Assembly (NCBI RefSeq): GCF_003315635.1
Contig: NZ_PDCG01000006.1
Span: forward strand, 1 to 64,000
DNA length: 64,000 nt
Reading direction: 5' to 3'
Source: Bifidobacterium aemilianum
GTDB lineage: Bacteria > Actinomycetota > Actinomycetes > Actinomycetales > Bifidobacteriaceae
This document shows, one piece after another, positions 1-7,635 of this stretch; the first letter of the stretch is position 1, and each line of letters opens with the position of its first letter. The translations under genes were made by a program, and so were the position numbers. The notes below the pieces were generated by a model, which searched no databases, was not told the origin of the DNA, and worked only from the letters and a program-made list of their open reading frames with translations.

Positions 1-1
1 G

Positions 2-124
2 ACTTTCAGCATTCCCGAAAGCTGGCAGCTCCTGGCTGAGATGCCCTTTGGCGATATCGTCAGCGACACCGGCAACACCGAGCGAAAGGCGGCCGCTGAC
101 CGAGTCAAGGTGCTGGGACTCTGA
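2..124 (+). CDS. Nitroreductase family protein, C-terminal fragment
   Basis: The window opens inside a reading frame that ends with TGA at 122-124. About 40 residues remain, including an IPESWQLLAEMPFG stretch and a VKVLGL ending. This tail resembles the C-terminus of FMN-dependent nitroreductases of the HBN1/YdgI type, where a similar tryptophan-containing segment and a closing VKVF-like strand occur. The flavin-binding part lies outside the window, so the assignment rests on a short tail and is tentative. A strong inverted repeat at 217-268 follows. Confidence 0.55.
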   Translation, partial: TFSIPESWQLLAEMPFGDIVSDTGNTERKAAADRVKVLGL

Positions 125-216
125 GATTGATGGGCCGCTCGGGCTGGTAGGGGCTGGAGGCAGCTGCCAGGGACCTGAAGCGCCCGGGGTGGCCGCATAC
201 GATGGTGCGGTTTACT

Positions 217-268
217 AACGCAAGTGGCGGCTGACAGGAGATTGCTCTTGTCAGCCGCCACTTGCGTT
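217..268 (+). terminator. Perfect 20-bp stem terminator-like hairpin
   Basis: Two 20-bp arms (217-236 and 249-268) are perfectly complementary around a 12-nt loop and are followed by TTTCTT. It lies between the converging nitroreductase fragment and rimM, so it probably ends transcription from the left and may also stop the rpsP-khpA-rimM transcript from the right. Only the plus side has a T-rich tail. Confidence 0.7.
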
Positions 269-304
269 TCTTGGTGCTTCTGCGGTGCCGCTTGATGTGC
301 GGGG

Positions 305-964
305 CTACAGCCAGGGAATCAGGCCGCCGGGTGGATCGAGGGTCAGATAGCCCTCGGACAGGTCGATGTCAGGTACCAGCTGGTCCACGAAGGGCACCAG
401 GGCCGTTGTCTCGACAGGAGTGGGGGTCTCAGACGTTTCTTTACTTTCCGCCGCTTCGGTGGCCGGCGACGCCGTGGCCTGTGTCTCCGTTGCCTTGGTC
501 TTTCTCCGCAGCTTCAGGAGGGACTGGGCTGGTCCGTCAATTACATCCACCACTGTGCCGACCAGTTGGCCGACTGGGAGACCCAAACCGTTGTCTTCGG
601 CCAATTCGACTCTCAGACCAATCAGGTCCTTGGGGTACCAGGCGTCCTCTTCGGCCATCTCCTCCGGGTCGTCTGCCGGACCGTACAGTTCCACGCCGCG
701 CAGGGCCTCGGACTTGTCTCGGTTGTTCACGCCCTCGAAGAGCACGATCCACCGGTTCTTGAAGGAGCGTGAGCCCAGGACCGTGAACTCATGGCTTCCG
801 TCCTTGCTGTAGAGGACCGCACCGGGCGCGAAACGACGCTCCGGCTCGTCGGTGAAGGCCATGACATTGACCTCCCCCTTGAGACCCTGAGCCTTGCCTA
901 TACGACAGACCCTCAACAGTTCTACCTGTTGAGGGTCTTCGTGATGCTCTGTCTGCTGCATCAT
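305..964 (-). CDS. rimM: Ribosome maturation factor RimM
   Basis: The 219-residue protein is a 30S assembly factor that binds S19 and helps process 16S rRNA. The N-terminal RimM barrel is clear (LLRVCRIGKAQGLKGEVNV, residues ~16-34), followed by a PRC-barrel half (AWYPKDLIGLRVEL). The PRC part is interrupted by a ~45-residue Thr/Ala/Glu-rich stretch before the closing LVPFVDQLVPDIDL segment, as is common in bifidobacterial orthologues. I chose the ATG at 964 (MMQQTEHHEDP) rather than an upstream extension because AGGTGG precedes it and because the extension would run back over khpA. It is the third gene of a compact minus-strand operon after rpsP and khpA. trmD, often next to rimM, is instead at 47.8-49.3 kb. 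Confidence 0.95.
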   Translation of the reverse strand: MMQQTEHHEDPQQVELLRVCRIGKAQGLKGEVNVMAFTDEPERRFAPGAVLYSKDGSHEFTVLGSRSFKNRWIVLFEGVNNRDKSEALRGVELYGPADDPEEMAEEDAWYPKDLIGLRVELAEDNGLGLPVGQLVGTVVDVIDGPAQSLLKLRRKTKATETQATASPATEAAESKETSETPTPVETTALVPFVDQLVPDIDLSEGYLTLDPPGGLIPWL

Positions 965-983
965 GCTAGTTGACCACCTGTGT

Positions 984-1217
984 TCACTTGCGAACGTCCA
1001 TGATATCGACGCGCACCTTGTGGTCAGACAGGGCCTGAACCACTGTGCGCAGGGCATTGGCCGTACGACCGCCGCGACCGATGACTCGGCCGATATCTTC
1101 TGGGTTTACCCGCACGCGAATGAGTTCGCCGCGCGGACTCTCATGGGACTTGACCGACACATCGTCAGGGAAATCGACAATGTTCGTAACCAGATGTTCA
1201 ACAGCCTGGACCAACAT
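984..1217 (-). CDS. khpA: KH-domain RNA-binding protein KhpA
   Basis: This 77-residue single-KH protein (UPF0109 family) has the diagnostic VIGRGGRTANALR segment carrying the GxxG RNA-binding loop at residues ~45-57. The family binds RNA, forms a complex with KhpB/Jag in Firmicutes, and affects cell division and ribosome function; this is family knowledge, not shown here. It starts two bases after the rpsP stop and is followed within 20 bp by rimM, the conserved rpsP-khpA-rimM order of Gram-positive bacteria. Confidence 0.93.
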   Translation of the reverse strand: MLVQAVEHLVTNIVDFPDDVSVKSHESPRGELIRVRVNPEDIGRVIGRGGRTANALRTVVQALSDHKVRVDIMDVRK

Positions 1218-1219
1218 GA

Positions 1220-1741
1220 TCAGTCAGCCTTTTCCTGCTCTGCGGCCTTGTCGGCCTCGGACTGGGCGGCATCAGCCTGCTCGCGGTTCTCGGCCTCAGC
1301 ATCGGCCTTGACCTCGGCCTTATCCTCAGCGGCAGCCTTCTCAGCAGCCTGAGCGGCGGCTTCCTTGGCCTTGGCTTCGGACTGGGCGGCCTTGAGCTTC
1401 TGTGCCTGAGCCTCAGCTGCCTCCACACGGGCGGCGGCGTCGGGACCGATCTCCGGGGTCTTCAGGGTGCCTTCAGCACCGGGCAGGCCCTTGAACTTCT
1501 GCCAGTCACCGGTAATCTTCAGCAGGTTGAGCACGGGTTCGGACGGCTGTGCGCCGACACCGAGCCAGTACTGAGCGCGTTCGGAATCAATCTGAATCAG
1601 TGAAGGCTGCTTGTTGGGATCGTAGATGCCGATCTCCTCGATGGACTTGCCGTCGCGCTTGTTGCGAGAATCGGTGATGACCACACGGTAGAAGGCATAG
1701 AACTTCTTGCCCATACGCTTCAGACGAATCTTGGTTGCCAA
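1220..1741 (-). CDS. rpsP: 30S ribosomal protein S16 with charged C-terminal tail
   Basis: S16 is a structural protein of the small subunit. The conserved [12 protein letters not shown] start and the IEEIGIYDP and [13 protein letters not shown] segments are present. The start is TTG at 1741: AAGGAG lies 7 nt upstream on the minus strand and no in-frame ATG fits the family's N-terminus. The 173-residue product is about twice the size of enterobacterial S16 (~82 residues). The extra ~75 C-terminal residues are almost all Ala, Glu, Lys and Gln, probably a disordered or helical tail. Such tails occur in actinobacterial S16. It is the first gene of the rpsP-khpA-rimM operon. Confidence 0.95.
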   Translation of the reverse strand: MATKIRLKRMGKKFYAFYRVVITDSRNKRDGKSIEEIGIYDPNKQPSLIQIDSERAQYWLGVGAQPSEPVLNLLKITGDWQKFKGLPGAEGTLKTPEIGPDAAARVEAAEAQAQKLKAAQSEAKAKEAAAQAAEKAAAEDKAEVKADAEAENREQADAAQSEADKAAEQEKAD

Positions 1742-2051
1742 AATGGCTCTCCTTGTTACTTTAGGGTGTGATTTCCGACCTCTACGTGGGGCGTGGAGAC
1801 CGAAGACCACCTGTTCCTCGCGTCGAGTGGTATGAGAGGGCCCACCCGCGTGAATAACAGCACAATTATAGCCCATAGGTATGGACGCTCAAACCCGCCG
1901 CCCAGTCGCAACTTCAATAGCTGCATTTAGCGGTTTGTAAGGGATGGTCGAGTTGACCAATCCTTGGCTTGGCAGAAGATACGCATTGCTCCATGAGTAA
2001 TGCATGTTGTAATGGCGCAATGGACAGTTTGGGACAGGAGGCGTTACTTGA

Positions 2052-2498
2052 AGGAATAACGATACAAAACAAGAGTTCTTTAAATGCATATACACCTGCA
2101 AAGCCAAGGGAAAGCTTCGGCTCTACAAATGGACCTTATACGATTTGGTCCGCAGCGTCGTCAGTCTTTTGTCTGAGCAGAGCAAAGGGGAACGACTGAA
2201 TATTCATATTGTCGTTGCTCGTATAGACCTCAACGGTGGGGCTGAGGCTGTTCGGCAGGCAGTTGAAGATGTTTGTGCACAGATGAACAACCCAATGATT
2301 CAAGTGATACCGAGTATCTGGTATTCGATATCAAGCTTTGGACTACAGGTGGTTGATTATGGCCTATGGCCTATGGCCTATGGCCTATGGGCTATTCAGA
2401 GACATGCTGTTTCCGACGGAGAGAAAAGCGGGCATTTCACTCGGTATGTCAAAGACCTCATGGGGCATGAAATATGGTTGCCGTGGGGAAAAGTATAG
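2052..2498 (+). pseudogene. Possible gene remnant of unknown function
   Basis: The frame is open from just after the stop at 2049-2051 and contains coding-like sequence: GKLRLYKWTLYDLVRSVVSL followed by LLSEQSKGERLNIHIVVARI and an alternating hydrophobic/charged helix around AEAVRQAVEDVCAQM. It then runs into a 7-bp tandem repeat that encodes repetitive residues. There is no good start codon or ribosome binding site, and the lower GC content differs from the surrounding genes. I do not recognise the family. It could be an old fragment of a transferred gene or chance. Confidence 0.2.
2361..2395. repeat. 7-bp tandem repeat GGCCTAT
   Basis: Four perfect head-to-tail copies of GGCCTAT (2361-2388) are followed by a variant GGGCTAT (2389-2395). 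The unit is not a multiple of three, so copy-number change would shift any frame reading through it. No intact gene uses it as read. Confidence 0.85.
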
Positions 2499-2633
2499 GT
2501 CGACTAACTCCGATGAGGCGAAGAAGACCCACGGTATTCTTTTCGCCGACCTGTACTTATAAGTATACCCTGTACATCAAGTTTTCTTTCAACAAGCTTA
2601 TGCGGCTGAGCAACAGTCACGCGTGTGGGTATT

Positions 2634-3719
2634 TCAGCCGAACCGAAGGCGGGCGATGAGGGCCAGGTGGTCGCTGCCGGGGATGGTGAGGGGCCTGATG
2701 GATTCGGTGGACAGGGGTCCGGTGGTGAGAACATGGTCGAGTTCCAGTCGCGGCCAGGGGATCCAGGAAGGAAAGGACCGGGTGAAACCTTGTGCTTGAG
2801 CCAGGCTGGCATCGGTGAAGCCGGCTGCTAATAGTGAGCGGAAGCTGCTGTGGTCCAGCCCTGAGTTGAGGTCTCCCATGACGATGAGGGAGGTGGCTTG
2901 GGTGCTGCTGCGGGTGCCGCTAGGTCCGTGGACCAGGCTGGCTAGACCTGTGATGCCATCGGACCAATGCCTCAACCCGCGCATGGGGGATTTGGGGTGA
3001 GTGGAGACCAATGTGATTTCGGTGTCGTTCTGGGGTTTCAGGACTTGAACCGAAGTCGCTCCGGTGGCTGCAAGGTTTGCGGCCCTACCGACCTGTGCGC
3101 TCTGATCAACCCGGTTGAGGTGGACAGTGATGGCTGGTGACTGGGCAGCTGGAATGTCAAGTATCTTTGGTGTGCTGGAGATGGTCTCGAGACGGGTCCA
3201 GATACCATTGAATCCGCCGTTGTCGCCGGGTAGTTCCTGTCCCAACTGTCGGTAAGGCAGTAGCTTGCCCAGGCCTTCCGATTCCAGGCTTTTCACCAGG
3301 TCAGAGCTCAACTCCTGCAGGGCGAGCACGTCCACATCGTAGTGGAGAAGGGCATCTATAATGTCTCTGGCTCGGGCCTGGCCAAACCGGCAGTTGAGAG
3401 TCATGACGGTCAGGTCGTCGGCAGTCTCATAGGAGGCGTCAAGATGGCCTTGAGGCGTGAGGATGCGCCGAAAATAGGGACTCAAACCAGCAATGACCAC
3501 CAGGCATTCCATCAGGGCCAGCCCCGCGAGAACCCAGTGGCCAGTCAGACCAGCAAGCAGGGCCAGCAGCAGGGCTGGTAGCCAGAGAAAACGAACCAGG
3601 GCAATCGCATAGGGCAGGGGCTTGTGCCACGCCAGCGCCACCGGCAGGAAGCGCAGGCTCCACCAGCCAGCAATGCAGACCAGCGGCACTGCCAGAAGCC
3701 AGACCATGAACGAAGGCAT
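2634..3719 (-). CDS. Membrane-anchored endonuclease/exonuclease/phosphatase family protein
   Basis: The ~361-residue protein has two or three N-terminal transmembrane segments (roughly residues 1-25, 40-62 and 63-85) and then an EEP/DNase I-like domain outside the membrane. The domain shows the family blocks in order: VMTLNCRFG, DVLALQEL (metal-binding Glu), GGFNGIW, VSTHPKSP, VMGDLNSG (catalytic Asp/Asn) and GSDHLALIARL (catalytic Asp-His). The substrate is unknown; relatives cleave phosphodiesters of nucleic acids or lipids. I chose the ATG at 3719; a TTG at 3737 is also possible and neither has a strong ribosome binding site. It sits alone between rpsP and ffh. Confidence 0.85.
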   Translation of the reverse strand: MPSFMVWLLAVPLVCIAGWWSLRFLPVALAWHKPLPYAIALVRFLWLPALLLALLAGLTGHWVLAGLALMECLVVIAGLSPYFRRILTPQGHLDASYETADDLTVMTLNCRFGQARARDIIDALLHYDVDVLALQELSSDLVKSLESEGLGKLLPYRQLGQELPGDNGGFNGIWTRLETISSTPKILDIPAAQSPAITVHLNRVDQSAQVGRAANLAATGATSVQVLKPQNDTEITLVSTHPKSPMRGLRHWSDGITGLASLVHGPSGTRSSTQATSLIVMGDLNSGLDHSSFRSLLAAGFTDASLAQAQGFTRSFPSWIPWPRLELDHVLTTGPLSTESIRPLTIPGSDHLALIARLRFG

Positions 3720-3829
3720 ACGATACCAGACTTTCAATCTGAAAACAGAGCTGTCGGTTATGGCATGAGTTGGGGTGTTAATACGGCTGCACTCGTATGA
3801 GTAATAGGTCCGCCAGGAGGCGGGAGCCG

Positions 3830-5479
3830 TCAGCCCAGCAGTCCGGAGAGTCCACCACCCAGGTTGGGGGGCAGCTCGCCATCGTTCTGAGCCAGTATGT
3901 CCTGCAGACCAGCAGGCAAGGCCGGATTCTGAGGCTGCTTGACGAAGGCGGAGCCGCCGGAAGAACCGCCGGAACCCTTGCCGGACAGGCGCTCGCGCAG
4001 GGCCCTCTCCTCGGCCTCCCTCTTCATGGGGTTGCCGGACTTGCCCTTCTTGTTCTTTTTGCCCTTACCCTTGGCTTTCTTGCCGCCGCCCATGGCCGGG
4101 CCGCCCATGCCGGGAATTCCGCCCAGGCCGGCCTTGTTGGACATGCGCTTCATCATCTTGGAGGCCTGCTCGAAGCGTTGCAGGAGGCCGTTGACGGCCG
4201 AGACCGTGGAGCCGGAACCGTAGGCGATGCGGGCGCGGCGGGAGCCGTCGATGATCTTGGGGTTGCGGCGTTCCTCAGGGGTCATGGAGTTTATGATGGC
4301 CTCGGTGCGGTCGATCTCCTTCTCGTCGAACTGTTCCAGCTCCTTGCGGTGCTGGGCCATGCCGGGAATCATGCCCAGGAGGCTCTTCATGGAACCGAGC
4401 TTGCGGACCTGCTGGAGCTGGGCCATGAAGTCATCCAGGCCGAAGGTGCCTTCGGACATCTTGGCGGCGGCCTGCCGGGCCTGCTCCTCATCGAACTGCT
4501 TCTGGGCCTGCTCGATCAGGGTCAGAATGTCGCCCATGTCCAGAATGCGGGAGGCCATACGGTCGGGGTGGAAGACCTCGAAGTCCTTGAGTCCCTCGCC
4601 ATTGGAGGCGAAGAGGATTGGCTTGCCGGTCACGGAGGCCACGGACAAGGCCGCACCACCACGGGCGTCGCCATCAAGCTTGGAGAGGACCACGCCGGTG
4701 AAGTCCACGCCCTCGTCGAAGGCCTTGGCGGTCTGCACCGCGTCCTGGCCGATCATGGCGTCGATGACGAAGAGGATCTCGTTGGGCTGGACGGCGTCTC
4801 GGATGTCGCGGGCCTGCTGCATGAGCTCCTGGTCCACGCCCAGACGGCCTGCGGTATCAATGATGACCGTGTCGTAGAGCTTGGACTTGGCCAGCTCGAT
4901 GGAGTCGCGGGCCACCTGGACCGGGTCCCCGGATGTCAGGCCGGGAGAGGCCACTGCCTCGCCGCCATCGGCCTGAACGCCCTTCTCGGGCGCGTAGACG
5001 GGCACACCGGCCCGCTCACCGACCACCTGCAACTGGGTGACGGCGTTGGGGCGCTGCAAGTCTGCGGCCACCAGCAGCGGTGTGTGACCAGCGTCCTTGA
5101 GCCAGTAGCCCAGCTTGCCGGCCAGAGTGGTCTTACCAGCACCCTGCAGACCAGCCAGCATGATGATGGTGGGCGGGTTCTTGGCGAAGTTGAGCGGACG
5201 GTCAACACCGGCGCCGAGAATGCCGGTCAGCTCCTCGTTGACGATCTTGACGACCTGCTGGGCCGGGTTCAGGGCCTCGGAGACCTCCTGGCCCAGGGCG
5301 CGCTCGCGGATGCGCCCGGTGAAGGAGCGAACCACCTCCAGGGACACGTCGGCGTCGAGCAGGGCCCGGCGAATCTCGCGGATGGTCCCGTCAATATCGG
5401 CCTCGGAGAGCTTGCCCTTGCCCTTGAGGTGCTTGAAGGCGTTGGAGAGCCTGTCTGTCAAAGAAGAAAATGCTGCCAT
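3830..5479 (-). CDS. ffh: Signal recognition particle GTPase Ffh
   Basis: This 549-residue protein is the SRP54 homologue that binds signal sequences and 4.5S RNA and delivers ribosomes to FtsY. The N domain helices (AAFSSLTDRLSNAFKHLKGK) start at residue 1. The G domain has LAGLQGAGKTTLAGKLG, the DTAGRL box and the TKLDGD-like SKLDGDARGGAALS segment. A Met-rich M domain follows (MKRMSNKAGLGGIPGMG). The C-terminus adds a Lys/Gly-rich linker and ends in GGGLSGLLG. The start at 5479 matches the family N-terminus; extending upstream would add an unrelated segment. Confidence 0.97.
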   Translation of the reverse strand: MAAFSSLTDRLSNAFKHLKGKGKLSEADIDGTIREIRRALLDADVSLEVVRSFTGRIRERALGQEVSEALNPAQQVVKIVNEELTGILGAGVDRPLNFAKNPPTIIMLAGLQGAGKTTLAGKLGYWLKDAGHTPLLVAADLQRPNAVTQLQVVGERAGVPVYAPEKGVQADGGEAVASPGLTSGDPVQVARDSIELAKSKLYDTVIIDTAGRLGVDQELMQQARDIRDAVQPNEILFVIDAMIGQDAVQTAKAFDEGVDFTGVVLSKLDGDARGGAALSVASVTGKPILFASNGEGLKDFEVFHPDRMASRILDMGDILTLIEQAQKQFDEEQARQAAAKMSEGTFGLDDFMAQLQQVRKLGSMKSLLGMIPGMAQHRKELEQFDEKEIDRTEAIINSMTPEERRNPKIIDGSRRARIAYGSGSTVSAVNGLLQRFEQASKMMKRMSNKAGLGGIPGMGGPAMGGGKKAKGKGKKNKKGKSGNPMKREAEERALRERLSGKGSGGSSGGSAFVKQPQNPALPAGLQDILAQNDGELPPNLGGGLSGLLG

Positions 5480-5608
5480 AATGCACCCAAGTTTAGCGGT
5501 TCGTAGGGAGAAGTGGGCGAACACCTCCTCCAGCCCCAGCCGGTGCTCTTGTCTCCCCGCTCTGGGCCTAGTCCCGCCTGATACCGGCGCCGCTTACGCG
5601 AAATCGCG

Positions 5609-5649
5609 AGATATGGGATATTTTTGGGGCCTGAAAATGTCCCATATCT
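5609..5649 (-). terminator. Hairpin downstream of cysS
   Basis: Two 16-nt arms (5609-5624 and 5634-5649) pair with a single G-T type mismatch around a 9-nt loop. The hairpin lies 58 bp past the cysS stop and before the ffh start region. Its internal TTTT/AAAA makes the outer part of either arm T-rich, consistent with a terminator for cysS. Confidence 0.6.
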
Positions 5650-5706
5650 TGTGATTTGGGTCGGATTACTGGCGTGGCTTGCGGCGCGGCTGGGGTACCG
5701 GTCTGC

Positions 5707-7347
5707 TTAGCGCAGGGACCAGGTGGAGCCATCGGGGCCGTCGGCGATTTCGACGCCGGCTGCGTTGAGGGCGTCTCGGATGGCGTCGGCCTGGGCGAAG
5801 TCCTTGTTGGAGCGGGCCTGGGTGCGGGCGAGGAGTTGGCTCTGAATCAGTGCGTCCAGAGTCTCGCGCTCGCGGGTTGAGGCCTGGTCCTGGGTGGCGG
5901 AGCCGGCGGCGGACCAGACGGGGGAGAGGGGGTCGAGGCCCAGGGTGTCCAGCATGGCGCGGACCTGCAGGAGGCGCTCGCGGACCGCGGGCTGGGAGGC
6001 TTCGGTTCCGGCCCCGGACCCTGGGGCCATGAGACTGTTGCCCTCGCGCACGGCTGTGAAGATGGCGGCCAGGGCACCGGAGACATTGATGTCGTCGTTC
6101 ATGGCGGCCACGAACTCCTCCGGCAGCTGGTCGGCGCTCAGTCCCTCTACCTCTTCGCGGCTGGGCTGGCCGCCCGCAGCCTCGCCGGCCCGCTCAATGA
6201 AGTTGCTGATCCGCTCATTGGCGGCCTTGGCCTCGGCCAGGCTCTGGTCCGACCACTCCAGCATGGACCGGTACTGGGCCGACCCCAAGGCATAGCGGAC
6301 CACCCAGGCCGGGTTTTCGGCCAGCACTGCCGGCACGGACAGCCCATTGCCCAGGGACTTGGACATCTTCTCGCCCTTGGCGGTCACCCAGGCCGAGTGC
6401 ATCCAACGGTTGGCTGTAGGCCAGCCGGCGGCCAGGGTCTGGGCCATCTCGTTCTCATGATGGGGGAAGCGCAGGTCAAGTCCACCCCCGTGAATGTCGA
6501 ACATGTCTCCCAGGTAGCGGTGGCTCATGGCCGAGCATTCGATATGCCAGCCGGGTCGACCGGTGCCGAAGGGTGTCTGCCAGCAAGCCGTGGCAGGGTC
6601 GGAGGACTTGGAGGCCTTCCAGAGGGCGAAGTCGCGCGGATCATGCTTGTCTGGTGAGGCGTCGGCAGGGTCGATTGGATTGTACTTGTCGGCTCCGGCA
6701 GCATCCACGCTGGGGCCCATCCGGTCGGCCTCAAGAGCGGCATGGTCAACCTGGCTGGCCGGGTCAGCGGCATCCAGGCTCTGCTTCTGGTGGGTCAGCT
6801 GCCCATACTTGGGCCAGGAGGCCACATCGAAGTAGACGTTGCCGGTCGGCCGCCCCTGCTCGGCCTTGATCACATAGGCGTGGCCCCGGTCGATGATGCG
6901 CTGGATAATCTCCACCATGTCGGTGATATGCCCGGTGGCCCGCGGCTCGTAGGTCGGAGGCAGAACACCCAGACTCTCATAGGCCTTGCTGAACTCACGC
7001 TCGTAGATATAGGCCCGTTCCCACCACCACTGGCCGGCAGACTTGGCCTTGTCGAGTATCTTATCGTCAATGTCGGTCACATTACGAATAAAGGTGACCC
7101 GGTAACCCAGCCGTAGGAGCCAGCGACGGACCACGTCGAAAGCCACGCCCGTGCGGATATGCCCGATGTGTGGTGAGCTCTGGACCGTGGCCCCACACAC
7201 GTAGATCCCCACCTGACCCGGTACAATCGGCTTGAAGGCCGAGACCTCATGGGTCGCCGTGTCATAGAGCTTCAGTCCGCTGGCCGCCCGGGCCAGGCGA
7301 GGCGCACTCAGACTGTTGGAATCAGGGGCTTTTGGAGCAGTGGTCAT
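5707..7347 (-). CDS. cysS: Cysteinyl-tRNA synthetase
   Basis: This class I synthetase charges tRNA-Cys with cysteine in the cytoplasm. The zinc/cysteine-binding YVCGATVQSSPHIGHIR segment includes the HIGH-type signature (HIGH), and GEKMSKSLGN is the KMSKS loop. WHIECSAM supplies further zinc ligands. At 546 residues it is longer than the ~460 typical of E. coli, because of a ~45-residue Asp/Ala-rich insert (around KQSLDAADPASQ) in the connective region and a C-terminal extension. The related mycothiol ligase MshC is less likely, because the full-length C-terminal anticodon region is present and bifidobacteria are not known to make mycothiol. Confidence 0.95.
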   Translation of the reverse strand: MTTAPKAPDSNSLSAPRLARAASGLKLYDTATHEVSAFKPIVPGQVGIYVCGATVQSSPHIGHIRTGVAFDVVRRWLLRLGYRVTFIRNVTDIDDKILDKAKSAGQWWWERAYIYEREFSKAYESLGVLPPTYEPRATGHITDMVEIIQRIIDRGHAYVIKAEQGRPTGNVYFDVASWPKYGQLTHQKQSLDAADPASQVDHAALEADRMGPSVDAAGADKYNPIDPADASPDKHDPRDFALWKASKSSDPATACWQTPFGTGRPGWHIECSAMSHRYLGDMFDIHGGGLDLRFPHHENEMAQTLAAGWPTANRWMHSAWVTAKGEKMSKSLGNGLSVPAVLAENPAWVVRYALGSAQYRSMLEWSDQSLAEAKAANERISNFIERAGEAAGGQPSREEVEGLSADQLPEEFVAAMNDDINVSGALAAIFTAVREGNSLMAPGSGAGTEASQPAVRERLLQVRAMLDTLGLDPLSPVWSAAGSATQDQASTRERETLDALIQSQLLARTQARSNKDFAQADAIRDALNAAGVEIADGPDGSTWSLR

Positions 7348-7588
7348 AGTCCCAGCTTATGGGGTTTGTCAGACATGGTCCCTCCAGTATCGACAGCTCC
7401 GGTTGTCAGAAGGGCGGCAGTGGTGTTGTCCGTGGATCACGCAGAGCTGTCAGGAAGCAGTGATCCTGTTCACACGGTTGCTTGAAGGATGTAACAGTTC
7501 ACGTTCTCCACCTTAGGCTCAGCGTGAATCGGCGTCTTGGTACGCAAGCGTTCCTTCTTGCTTGTGGTGTGTGTTGTTGGGTGTGTGT

Positions 7589-7622
7589 CGGCCCCCGTCT
7601 CGTGTTGGCGGGATGGGGGCCG
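7589..7622 (-). terminator. GC-rich hairpin after the surface protein gene
   Basis: Arms at 7589-7599 and 7612-7622 (CGGCCCCCGTC and GATGGGGGCCG) pair with one mismatch, 14 bp past the stop of the LPxTG surface protein gene. There is no T-run on the minus strand, so its efficiency is uncertain. Confidence 0.5.
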
Positions 7623-7635
7623 GTGTGTTGTTGGT

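Larger units (their letters stand above)
1742..2633. other. Long intergenic region upstream of rpsP
   Basis: About 0.9 kb without a convincing intact gene lies between rpsP and the EEP-family protein. The part next to rpsP should carry its promoter and leader. From about 1890 to 2630 the base composition drops to AT-rich compared with the neighbours. That part holds a possible decayed reading frame (2052-2498) and a 7-bp tandem repeat (2361-2395), which suggests acquired or decaying sequence. Confidence 0.5.

Noticed and set aside
3797..5506. 569-codon plus-strand frame covering ffh
   Set aside because: It is the mirror of ffh on the other strand; ffh has unmistakable SRP54 motifs and this frame is Leu/Gly/His-rich shadow sequence.
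5707..7347. MshC (mycothiol ligase) instead of CysS
   Set aside because: The full-length C-terminal half is present and the KMSKS and anticodon-side regions fit CysS; no mycothiol genes are nearby.
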